A stretch of 7,045 nt of DNA, from NCBI GenBank assembly GCA_046154545.1, contig JBJXGC010000248.1, forward strand, positions 1-7,045, given 5' to 3'. The notes below the pieces were generated by a model. The model did no database searches. It was not told the origin of the DNA and saw only the letters and a program-made list of their open reading frames with translations. The translations under genes and the position numbers were made by a program. Shown here piece after piece: positions 1-6,216 of this stretch. Position 1 is the first letter of the stretch, and the number at the start of each line of letters is the position of its first letter. Source of the stretch: JBJXGC01 sp046154545. GTDB taxonomy: Bacteria; Chloroflexota; Dehalococcoidia; Tepidiformales; Tepidiformaceae.

Positions 1-843
1 TGCGGTGCGGGCCAGGTGGTCGTGGCGGGCGACACCCATGTGCTGGTCGACTGCGGCTGGGGCGCCGCCCGGCGGCTCGTCCCCTCGGGTGTGCGTCCGA
101 ACAGCATCGACGTCGCCCTCTTCACACATATGCACACCGACCACATGACGGATGTGCCGGACTTCCTCTTCCAGCGCTGGACGGGCGGCGCCGCGACGCC
201 GCTGCGCGTCTTCGGCCCCGAGGGGACGCAGGAGATGATCGACGGGTTTCTCATGGCCCTGCGGCGGGACATCGGCTTCCGCCTGGCCCATCACGGGGAC
301 AAGCTTCACCCGGACGGGATCCGGGTCGAGGTCACGGAAGTGGCCGCGGGCAAGACGCCGGCGCGGTTCCTTGACCTCGGCGGCCTGACCTTCGAGGCCT
401 TTGAAGTGGACCACTTCCCCGTCGTGCCGGCCTTCGGCTACCGGGTGACGTTCGACGGGCGGACCGTGATCCTCTCCGGCGACACTGCCCTTTGCGAGTC
501 CCTCGCGGAGGCGGCTCAGGGGGCCGACATGCTCGTCTGCGAGGCGATGAACGTTTCGATGATCGAGCAACTGATCGCGGGCCTCAAGGCCGGAGGCCGG
601 ACGCGCGAGGCCGGCTTGATGGGCGACGTCCCGTCGTACCACATCGGCACCCTGGAGATCGCGCAGCTCGCGGCCAGTGCGGCGATCGGTGAAGTCGTCC
701 TCTCCCACATCATCCCGCCCATCCCGGCCAACGATGCGCCGGAGGCGGCCTTCATGGCGGGCATGGCCGCGGTCTACGGTGGTCCGATCCGGGTGGCCCG
801 GGACATGCAGCGGATCGCCGTCGTAAAGCAGGTACGCCCGTAG
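1..843 (+). CDS. MBL-fold metallo-hydrolase, RNase Z/arylsulfatase-like (5' partial)
   Basis: This is a metal-dependent hydrolase of the metallo-beta-lactamase superfamily. The frame is open from base 1, and the first residues (CGAGQVVVAGD, then LVDCG) look like the interior of the first beta-strands of RNase Z-like proteins, so the true start lies left of the window and the GTG at 16 is not the start. The metal-binding HMHTDH motif is at 127-144. It is followed by a DH pair near 409, the SGDT motif near 475-486, YHIGTLEIA near 637 (where RNase Z proteins have a conserved His-containing motif) and SHIIPP near 703. All expected ligand positions are therefore present. About 280 residues are visible, close to full length for the family. 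The set fits RNase Z, arylsulfatase or a generic MBL hydrolase; there is no clear tRNA-binding exosite, so a small-molecule esterase or phosphodiesterase is at least as likely. The substrate is unknown. The CoA-transferase follows on the same strand after 61 bp. Confidence 0.88.
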   Translation, partial: CGAGQVVVAGDTHVLVDCGWGAARRLVPSGVRPNSIDVALFTHMHTDHMTDVPDFLFQRWTGGAATPLRVFGPEGTQEMIDGFLMALRRDIGFRLAHHGDKLHPDGIRVEVTEVAAGKTPARFLDLGGLTFEAFEVDHFPVVPAFGYRVTFDGRTVILSGDTALCESLAEAAQGADMLVCEAMNVSMIEQLIAGLKAGGRTREAGLMGDVPSYHIGTLEIAQLAASAAIGEVVLSHIIPPIPANDAPEAAFMAGMAAVYGGPIRVARDMQRIAVVKQVRP

Positions 844-879
844 CTGGAACTGCGAGGCGTCTTCTGGCCCATCGGTGGG

Positions 880-904
880 CGGGGTGGTTTAGACTTCCAC
901 CCCG
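880..904. repeat. Perfect 8-bp inverted repeat abutting the CoA-transferase start
   Basis: The arms CGGGGTGG (880-887) and CCACCCCG (897-904) are exact reverse complements around a 9-nt centre, TTTAGACTT. The right arm ends on the base before the ATG at 905, and the centre contains the -10-like hexamer TAGACT. It could be an operator for the CoA-transferase gene, or a hairpin ending transcription of the upstream hydrolase, whose stop is 36 bp to the left. There is no downstream T-run, so a classical intrinsic terminator is less convincing. A second small hairpin, GCCCA-TCGG-TGGGC, lies just to its left at 867-880. Confidence 0.55.
890..895 (+). promoter_or_regulatory. Putative -10 element for a leaderless CoA-transferase transcript
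   Basis: TAGACT matches the TATAAT consensus at four of six positions, including the critical first T-A and last T. It ends 9 nt before the ATG, so transcription would begin at or within a few bases of the start codon. No Shine-Dalgarno-like sequence occurs in the pyrimidine-rich stretch between them. No good -35 is seen at the usual distance, which lowers confidence. Confidence 0.4.
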
Positions 905-3322
905 ATGACCACTCAAGCAGATGATGCCCACGGCCCCCTCGCCGGGATCCGGGTCCTCGACCTCTCGGGCGAGCTGGCCGTGCTCGGACCGCGGCTCCTC
1001 GCCGCGCTCGGGGCGGATGTTGTCCGGCCCGAACCGCCAGCCGGTGACGTGCTTCGCCACCGGGCACCGTTCGCCCCCCGCCGGCACGGCGGAGAAGGCC
1101 TGGTGAGCCTCGCCCACATCGTCCAGAACGGCGGCAAGCGGAGCATCGTCGTCCCGGCGGACGAGGCCGGCGAACGCAGGATCCGCGAACTCGCAGCGGC
1201 CGCCGATGTGGTCATCCTTGCCGCCGACTCGCTCTATCGCGCGGCCATCGGCCCGCCGGAGGCCTTCTCCGCGGCGCACCCGGGCTGCGCCCTCGTCGCC
1301 GTCGAGCCCTTCCCCCAGGCGTCCGAGTATCGCGGATGGCAGTTCACGGACCTCATCTTGAGCGCGGCTTCCGGGTTCTCGTGGTACTGCGGCCTCGCCG
1401 ACGGCCCGCCGGAGCATCCCAAGGGGCAGCTCGCCTACTCCTACAGCGGCCTCGCCTCGGCGTTCGCGGCGATGGTTGGGGTGACGGCGCGGCGGCGGAC
1501 GGGCCGGGCTGGCTGGTTCGAGTTCTCGTCCCAGGAGGCGTCGGCGTTTTCCACGCTCCAGAGTTCGGACGCCAACCAGTACCGCTGGTACAACGACATC
1601 CCGGGTCGCCTGCAGTGGACGGGCACCGCCCGCCGCAGCCTCCACCAGTGCGCCGACGGCCGCTGGGTCACCTTCGTGATGCTGGGCCCGCACCTCGACG
1701 CGCTGGCCGCGTGGCTGAGCGAGAAGGGCCTTGGCGACCAGTTCCTCGGCGAACAGTGGGCGGAGCGCGAGTACTACCTCGCCCACGCGGGCGAGCTCAC
1801 CAGCGCCATCGCCCGGCTCTGCAGCCTCTATCCGAGGGACGAACTGGTGGCCAGGGGCCAGTCGGTGCGGCTCATGGTGCTGCCCGTTTCCACGGCCACG
1901 GACCTGTTGGACGACCCGCATCTGCGCGAACGGCGGCTCTTCTCCCCCGTCGCGAGCGAGGCCGGTGACCTGCTCCTGCCGCGCGCTCCCACGCTCTTCT
2001 CGGTCACGCAGCCGGGGCCGCCGCGCCCGGCGCCCAGGCCCGGCGAACACGACATCGCCGTCAGGCGAGACTGGGGCGCTCGCCCGGCGGAGCCGATGCA
2101 GGCCCTACCTGCGTCCCCCGGCCTGCCCCTCGCCGGCCTGCGGGTCGCCGACTTCAGCTGGCAGCTTGCGGGCCCCCTGGCAACGCGCCTCCTCGGCGAC
2201 ATGGGGGCCGACATCGTCAGGATTGAGTCGCACAATCGCAGGGACATGGTCCGGGAAGTGGGCCCACAGCCGCCCGGCGTCTTCAGCCTCGATACCAACT
2301 CGACCCACCACAACACGAGCAGCAACAAGCGCAGCATCGCCCTCGACCTGCATCATCCGGAGGCGGTCGCTATCGCTCGCGAAATTATCTCCCGGTCAGA
2401 CATCGTCTTCGACAACTTCACGCCGCATGCGATGGCGAAGTGGGGGTTCGACGCCGCCTCGCTGCTGCGCGAGTGGCCCCACCTGATCGTGGTGAGCCAG
2501 CCGGCCGTGAGCTGCAGCGGCCCACATAGCCACTGGGGCGCGATCGGCACGGGCGTCGCGGGCTACGCCGGCCTCAACGGGCTCTCCGGGTTCGCGGAGA
2601 ACCCGCCGTTCGGCCTGGGCCCCATCGTCGCGGACGTGATCGCGCCGTTTTTCACGATGACGTCGGTTCTGGCCGCCCTCCGCCATCGCGACCTCACCGG
2701 GGAGGGCCAGTTCATTGATGGCGGGATGGTCGAGTCGAACGTCTGGATGCTCGACACGGCGCTGGCTGAGGCCCAGGTAACCGGGGCGGACCCGGCGCGT
2801 ACCGGGAACCGGAGCGCTTGGATGGCGCCTCATGGCTTCTTCCCCTGCGCTGGCGAGGACGAATGGGTAGCGATCGCCGTCCGCGACGACGCCGAGTGGC
2901 AGGCGGCCACGGAAGCACTCGCGTTGGAGGCCGCGGCGGCCGACTCGCGATTCGCGTCGTTCGCGGGCCGGAAAGGCAACGAAGACGAACTCGAAGCGCT
3001 CATCGCCACTGCCACGCGCAAGCGCAACCGCTGGGACGTGGCGCAGGAGCTGCAGGCGGCCGGGGTACCGGCGGCCGCCCTCGAGAACGTGGCGGACCAC
3101 CTCGAGCGTGACCCGGGGATGGCGGACCGCTTCACGCCCACTCCCCACCCCTGGGGCTACGAGTTCCTCGTCCAGAGCCAGTTCATCCGCCCCGAAGGAC
3201 GCACGGTGCCCAATCGACGGGCGGCGATGCTGGGCGAACAGACGCACGAGATCCTCAGCGGGCTGCTGGGAAAATCGGAAACGGAGATTGAGGGGCTGGT
3301 GCTCACTGGCGCGCTGCAATAG
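905..3322 (+). CDS. Tandem (fused) class III CoA-transferase, CaiB/BaiF family
   Basis: This enzyme is predicted to move CoA from an acyl-CoA donor to a carboxylic acid acceptor in the cytoplasm. The 805 residues are two CaiB/BaiF domains in one chain (about 11-395 and 408-800), roughly twice the usual 380-430. Each begins with the family signature: LAGIRVLDLS...LGADVV in the first and LAGLRVADFS...MGADIV in the second. GGKRSI (about 76-81) and SNKRSI (about 473-478) are the paired nucleotide-region motifs. Domain 2 also has DNFTPHAMAKWG and GPIVAD, whose Asp577 matches the aspartate that forms the acyl-anhydride intermediate in formyl-CoA transferase. In domain 1 the equivalent stretch is GQLAYSYSG with no Asp, and the DNF motif is absent, so that half looks structural or substrate-binding. 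The same one-active-half layout is known from the DMSP enzyme DddD, but nothing here shows that substrate. The start is forced: an in-frame TAG at 890-892 is followed by no start codon before ATG 905. Confidence 0.93.
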   Translation: MTTQADDAHGPLAGIRVLDLSGELAVLGPRLLAALGADVVRPEPPAGDVLRHRAPFAPRRHGGEGLVSLAHIVQNGGKRSIVVPADEAGERRIRELAAAADVVILAADSLYRAAIGPPEAFSAAHPGCALVAVEPFPQASEYRGWQFTDLILSAASGFSWYCGLADGPPEHPKGQLAYSYSGLASAFAAMVGVTARRRTGRAGWFEFSSQEASAFSTLQSSDANQYRWYNDIPGRLQWTGTARRSLHQCADGRWVTFVMLGPHLDALAAWLSEKGLGDQFLGEQWAEREYYLAHAGELTSAIARLCSLYPRDELVARGQSVRLMVLPVSTATDLLDDPHLRERRLFSPVASEAGDLLLPRAPTLFSVTQPGPPRPAPRPGEHDIAVRRDWGARPAEPMQALPASPGLPLAGLRVADFSWQLAGPLATRLLGDMGADIVRIESHNRRDMVREVGPQPPGVFSLDTNSTHHNTSSNKRSIALDLHHPEAVAIAREIISRSDIVFDNFTPHAMAKWGFDAASLLREWPHLIVVSQPAVSCSGPHSHWGAIGTGVAGYAGLNGLSGFAENPPFGLGPIVADVIAPFFTMTSVLAALRHRDLTGEGQFIDGGMVESNVWMLDTALAEAQVTGADPARTGNRSAWMAPHGFFPCAGEDEWVAIAVRDDAEWQAATEALALEAAAADSRFASFAGRKGNEDELEALIATATRKRNRWDVAQELQAAGVPAAALENVADHLERDPGMADRFTPTPHPWGYEFLVQSQFIRPEGRTVPNRRAAMLGEQTHEILSGLLGKSETEIEGLVLTGALQ

Positions 3323-3332
3323 CGAGCGCGCC
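3308..3332. terminator. Hairpin over the CoA-transferase stop; possible bidirectional terminator
   Basis: GGCGCGCT (3308-3315) and AGCGCGCC (3325-3332) are perfect complementary arms. The inner bases GC-AATA-GC can add two more pairs with one bulged G, giving a strong GC-rich stem. It overlaps the TAG stop (3320-3322) and lies between the convergent CoA-transferase and dehydrogenase genes, 16 bp beyond the dehydrogenase stop. Position and symmetry fit a terminator serving both directions, but neither side has a U-tract, so the role is inferred. Confidence 0.42.
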
Positions 3333-3348
3333 CGTGGCTCCGGTCGTC

Positions 3349-4284
3349 TTAGATCGTGTTCCGCTTCGGCTGATCCCCGCCGGCGGCCGCCTCTGCGGCG
3401 TGCTGTTCGCGGGTCTTGCCGAGGTCCCACATCGGCACCGCGCCGTTCAGGTCGGTGATCTTCGACCAGTTCGCCTCGACCCAGCTGGCGTCGGGTGTCG
3501 CTGTGGTATCGACCTTGACCCCCGTGCTCTTGACGAAGGAGCAACGGTTGAAGGTCCCGCCCCCGGCCTCGATGATCATGCCGCTCTCCGTGCACTGGGG
3601 TGAGCAGAGGTAGGTGACGGCGGGCGCTACCAGCTCGGGGCGGGTGGCCTGCTGTCGGTCGGGCGGCATGAGGTTCATGGTCATCCGCGTGGCGGCGATG
3701 GGGGCGATGAGGCTGACCATGACGTTGTACTTCGCCCCTTCGAGCTTGGAGACGTTCATGAGTCCGACCATGCCGGCCTTGGCCGAACCGTAGTTCGATT
3801 GGCCGAAGTTGCCGTAGAGCCCGGCTGACGAAGTCGCCAGCACGACGCGGCCGTAGGACTGCTGGCGGAAGACGGGCCAGGCGTGGTGCATGAGGGCGTA
3901 GCAGCCCTTCAGGTGCGTCTGCAAGACGGCGTCCCAGGCGTCCGCGTTGAGGTTGTGGAGGGCGGCGTCGCGCAGCATGCCGGCGTTGCAGACGAGCGCA
4001 TCGACCCGGCCCCACGTATCGACGGCCAGCTTGACCATGGCGTAGGCGCCTTCGTCGGTCCCGACATCGTCGTAGGAGGCGACGGCCTCGCCACCGGCCG
4101 CTTTGATCTCGGCCGCGACGCTGTCGGCTGGTCCGTGATCGGTACCGTTGCCGCTGAGGTCGCAGCCGTTGTCGTTGACGACGACCTTCGCGCCGTGGGC
4201 GGCAAGGTCGAGCGCGTAGGCGCGGCCCAGGCCGCGTCCCCCTCCTGAGACGATCGCAACGTTTCCTGCGAGTGAAACTGTCAT
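3349..4284 (-). CDS. HSD17B4-type short-chain dehydrogenase (probable 3-hydroxyacyl-CoA dehydrogenase)
   Basis: This is a 311-residue NAD(P)-dependent oxidoreductase of the classical short-chain dehydrogenase family. Visible motifs are the dinucleotide loop SGGGRGLGRAYA (residues 13-24), Asp38 after the second strand (favouring NAD over NADP), CNAG (99-102), the catalytic Ser region ATSSAG (150-155) and the catalytic Tyr165/Lys169 in NYGSAKAG. The stretch LYGNFGQSNYGSAK and the tail element EANWSKITD (270-278) closely resemble the dehydrogenase part of peroxisomal multifunctional enzyme type 2, which oxidises (3R)-hydroxyacyl-CoA. The C-terminal extension of about 60 residues is typical of that group rather than of 250-residue FabG-like proteins; no hydratase domain follows. 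The ATG at 4284 is supported by a perfect AGGAGG 8 nt upstream and by the normal SDR N-terminus. The gene faces the CoA-transferase (26 bp gap) and diverges from the amidohydrolase, fitting an acyl-CoA oxidation role. The exact substrate is not known. Confidence 0.92.
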   Translation of the reverse strand: MTVSLAGNVAIVSGGGRGLGRAYALDLAAHGAKVVVNDNGCDLSGNGTDHGPADSVAAEIKAAGGEAVASYDDVGTDEGAYAMVKLAVDTWGRVDALVCNAGMLRDAALHNLNADAWDAVLQTHLKGCYALMHHAWPVFRQQSYGRVVLATSSAGLYGNFGQSNYGSAKAGMVGLMNVSKLEGAKYNVMVSLIAPIAATRMTMNLMPPDRQQATRPELVAPAVTYLCSPQCTESGMIIEAGGGTFNRCSFVKSTGVKVDTTATPDASWVEANWSKITDLNGAVPMWDLGKTREQHAAEAAAGGDQPKRNTI

Positions 4285-4292
4285 GGTGATTC

Positions 4293-4298
4293 CCTCCT
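4293..4298 (-). promoter_or_regulatory. Ribosome binding site of the dehydrogenase
   Basis: On the minus strand this reads AGGAGG, a full Shine-Dalgarno match, with an 8-nt spacer to the ATG at 4284. It fixes the start and rules out the much longer frame that stays open upstream to about 6192. Confidence 0.85.
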
Positions 4299-4343
4299 CT
4301 AGACCCGCGGCGAGCGTGCGTGAGCCCTTCCCGCGGCTGCCGC

Positions 4344-4372
4344 ATCCTACCGGGAGTGGCGGGCAATGCCTA
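4344..4372 (-). promoter_or_regulatory. Putative sigma70-type promoter for the dehydrogenase
   Basis: Read on the minus strand, TAGGCA (4372-4367) and TAGGAT (4349-4344) are separated by 17 bp, and each matches its consensus at four of six bases. Transcription would begin near 4337, leaving a leader of about 50 nt. Two CCGCGG palindromes (4305-4310, 4331-4336) lie in that leader. In GC-rich DNA such matches are weak evidence. Confidence 0.3.
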
Positions 4373-4424
4373 GGCGAGAGGGCCGCAGGAGAGCGAAAGG
4401 TGCGGGAGTGCGAGTCCGCGTCCG

Positions 4425-4453
4425 TTGCAAGGCGATCCGGTTCGGTGTAGACC
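4425..4453 (+). promoter_or_regulatory. Putative sigma70-type promoter for the amidohydrolase
   Basis: TTGCAA (4425-4430) and TAGACC (4448-4453) are separated by exactly 17 bp. The -35 matches consensus at four of six bases and the -10 at three, sharing the TAGAC core with the element before the CoA-transferase. Transcription would start near 4460, leaving a leader of about 20 nt that contains the ribosome binding site at 4467. Starting there, the mRNA would exclude any longer N-terminus. Confidence 0.4.
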
Positions 4454-4466
4454 ATCCCCAAACGCT

Positions 4467-4474
4467 GGAGGTGG
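4467..4474 (+). promoter_or_regulatory. Ribosome binding site of the amidohydrolase
   Basis: GGAGGTGG lies 5 nt before the ATG at 4480 and complements the 16S rRNA 3' end well. It selects that ATG over the in-frame ATG at 4366, which would add 38 Arg-rich residues that do not look like protein of this family. Confidence 0.8.
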
Positions 4475-4479
4475 ACGCC

Positions 4480-6204
4480 ATGCCCGAATTCGACACCGTC
4501 ATCAAGGATGGGACCGTCATCGACGGCCTCCGCACCCCGCGTTATCGCGCGGACGTTGGGATCAAGGATGGCCGCATCGCCACCATTGGCCGCATCCCGG
4601 CCAGCGCGGGCACGAAGGTGCTCGATGCTTCGGGGTTGATCGTCGCGCCGGGCTTCGTCGATCTCCACACCCACTACGACTCGCAGATCTACTGGGACCC
4701 GTGGTGCACGATTTCGGGCTGGCATGGCGTGACCTCGGTCGTGATCGGCAACTGTGGCTTCGGCTTCGCGCCCGTAAAGCCAGAGCTTCGTGACCGGGCG
4801 ATGCTCTCGATGGAGCGGAACGAGGCGGTGCCGCTGAAGTGCATGCAGGCGGGGATGCCCTGGGACTGGGAGACGTACCCGGAGTTCCTGGACAGCATCG
4901 AGCGGACGCCGAAGGGGGTGAACGTGCTCAGCTACGTCGGCCTGAACCCGCTGATGATGTACGTCATGGGCCTGGAGGCGGCCAAGAGCCGGGCGGCCAC
5001 GGTCGATGAGCGGGTCGAGATGTGCCGCCTGCTGAGCGAGGCGATCGAGGCCGGGGCCTGCGGCTTTTCGGCCCAGCTCCTCGGCGCCGACAGCGTCCAG
5101 CGCGACTACGACGGCACGCCGATGATCACCGACATGATGTCGCACGACGACCTCTTCGCCTTCGCCGGCGTGCTGGCGAAGCATCAGCGCGGCTTCATCC
5201 AGATCGCCGGTAGCGGCTTCAAGCTGCACGAACAGCTCGCCGAGATCAGCGGCCGGCCGATCATCTTCAACGTCGTGACGCTCACGACTGATCAGCACGG
5301 CGCCGTCTCCGAGGGCTACCACAAGATCCTGGAGTGGCTCGACCGCTCGAACGCCAACGGCCAGCGCATCTTCGGCCAGGCCGTGACCTGTGAGGTCGGT
5401 TTCGAGTTCACCCTCCAGGACTGGAACCTCTTCGACTCCAGCCCGCTCTGGCGCGATGTGACCCTCGGCACCGTGGCCGAGCGGATCGAGAAGATGAAGG
5501 ACCCGGAGCGGCGGGCGGAGCTGCGGGCCGAATACGACTCCGGCCGCGGGCCCGTGGCCGGCGGCGGCACCGAGGCGGCGGCCCGCGCCAGCAGCGCGAT
5601 CGGCGACCTGATCGTGGAGGACACGGGCCGCGAAGAGCTGAAGCATCTCTCGGGGCTGACGATCACGGAGCTGGCGGCACAGCTTGGCAAGCATCCGATC
5701 GACGCGATGCTCGACCTCGCGGTGGAGGACAGCCTGGAGACCACGTTCGTGACGCCGCCCCGCTCGCCCGACATGGCGGCGATGAAGGAGCTTGTGAACT
5801 CGCCCTTCACCATCCCGGGCGTGTCGGATGGCGGCGCACACACGAAGTTCCTGACGCTCGGTGCCTACCCGACGGAGTTCCTCGTGAACCTCGTGCGTGA
5901 CGGCGAGCTGATGGACCTGGAGCAGGCCCACTGGCGGCTGAGCGCCTACCCGGCCCAGGCGGCGGGGTTCAAGGACCGGGGCTGGATCCGGGAAGGCGCG
6001 CCGGCTGACCTCGTCGTCTACGACCTGGACCGGCTCGGCCTTACCCCCCAGGAGAAGGCCTACGACTTCCCCGAGGGCGAATGGCGGCGGGTGAAGCGGG
6101 CGACTGGCTACCGCTGGATCATGGTGAACGGCCAGGTCACCTTCGAGGAGGGCCAGTGCACTGGCGCGACCTCGGGCAAGCTCCTGCGCCACGGGCGGGC
6201 CTGA
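4480..6204 (+). CDS. Amidohydrolase family protein, D-aminoacylase (N-acyl-D-amino-acid deacylase)-like
   Basis: This 574-residue protein is predicted to be a cytoplasmic metal-dependent amidohydrolase cleaving an amide or related C-N bond. The N-terminal beta-sandwich segment (FDTVIKDGTVIDG, then RADVGIKDGRIATIG) leads into the TIM barrel. The metal motif DLHTHYDSQ is at 61-69, and GNCGFG at 90-95 holds Cys92, aligned with the metal-bridging cysteine of D-aminoacylase. SDGGAH (449-454) supplies the catalytic Asp450. The chain closes with the usual ADLVVYDLDRLG and MVNGQV sandwich elements. The length is somewhat above the roughly 480 of characterised D-aminoacylase. The barrel segments that carry two further metal-binding histidines in that enzyme (THMR and SHHK types) appear as GFIQIAGSG (238-246) and PIIFNVVTL (260-268), without histidine. 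The protein may thus bind one metal or act on another substrate. The start at 4480 is set by GGAGGTGG upstream. It is transcribed divergently from the dehydrogenase and ends 6 bp from a convergent hydrolase. Confidence 0.88.
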   Translation: MPEFDTVIKDGTVIDGLRTPRYRADVGIKDGRIATIGRIPASAGTKVLDASGLIVAPGFVDLHTHYDSQIYWDPWCTISGWHGVTSVVIGNCGFGFAPVKPELRDRAMLSMERNEAVPLKCMQAGMPWDWETYPEFLDSIERTPKGVNVLSYVGLNPLMMYVMGLEAAKSRAATVDERVEMCRLLSEAIEAGACGFSAQLLGADSVQRDYDGTPMITDMMSHDDLFAFAGVLAKHQRGFIQIAGSGFKLHEQLAEISGRPIIFNVVTLTTDQHGAVSEGYHKILEWLDRSNANGQRIFGQAVTCEVGFEFTLQDWNLFDSSPLWRDVTLGTVAERIEKMKDPERRAELRAEYDSGRGPVAGGGTEAAARASSAIGDLIVEDTGREELKHLSGLTITELAAQLGKHPIDAMLDLAVEDSLETTFVTPPRSPDMAAMKELVNSPFTIPGVSDGGAHTKFLTLGAYPTEFLVNLVRDGELMDLEQAHWRLSAYPAQAAGFKDRGWIREGAPADLVVYDLDRLGLTPQEKAYDFPEGEWRRVKRATGYRWIMVNGQVTFEEGQCTGATSGKLLRHGRA

Positions 6205-6216
6205 CGCCGGTCAGGC
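6199..6216. terminator. Palindromic hairpin containing both convergent stop codons
   Basis: GCCTGAC (6199-6205) and GTCAGGC (6210-6216) form a perfect 7-bp stem with a GCCG tetraloop. The left arm holds the TGA of the amidohydrolase (6202-6204) and the right arm the TGA of the minus-strand hydrolase (6211-6213), so either transcript folds at its stop codon. The position suggests a compact bidirectional terminator or mRNA 3'-end structure. No T-tract follows on either strand. Confidence 0.4.

Noticed and set aside
752..2050. 432-residue open frame on the minus strand opposite the first hydrolase's end and the CoA-transferase N-terminal half
   Set aside because: Its translation is Arg-, Gly- and Ala-rich with no recognisable domain, and it lies antisense to a clear CaiB domain; long antisense frames are usual in GC-rich genes.
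1336..2486. Plus-strand frames of 210 and 251 residues inside the CoA-transferase
   Set aside because: Both are alternate-frame readings of an uninterrupted, motif-bearing coding sequence.
905..3322. Identification of the tandem CoA-transferase as DddD (DMSP lyase/CoA-transferase)
   Set aside because: Only the two-domain layout and position of the catalytic Asp agree; no substrate-specific motif was recognised and the neighbours are not typical ddd genes.
4305..4336. Pair of CCGCGG palindromes as a firm operator
   Set aside because: Six-base GC palindromes are frequent in DNA of this composition; noted only as a possibility within the divergent region.
2396..4366. 656-residue minus-strand frame across the CoA-transferase and dehydrogenase
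   Set aside because: It is out of frame with the dehydrogenase, full of Arg repeats and without domain motifs: a GC-bias shadow.
4366..4479. Earlier in-frame ATG at 4366 for the amidohydrolase
   Set aside because: It has no suitable ribosome binding site, adds an Arg-rich leader unlike the family, and starts upstream of the likely promoter.
4285..6192. Upstream extension of the dehydrogenase frame on the minus strand, making a 947-residue protein
   Set aside because: The added 636 residues are antisense to the amidohydrolase and contain no recognisable domain, while the perfect ribosome binding site and normal SDR N-terminus place the start at 4284.
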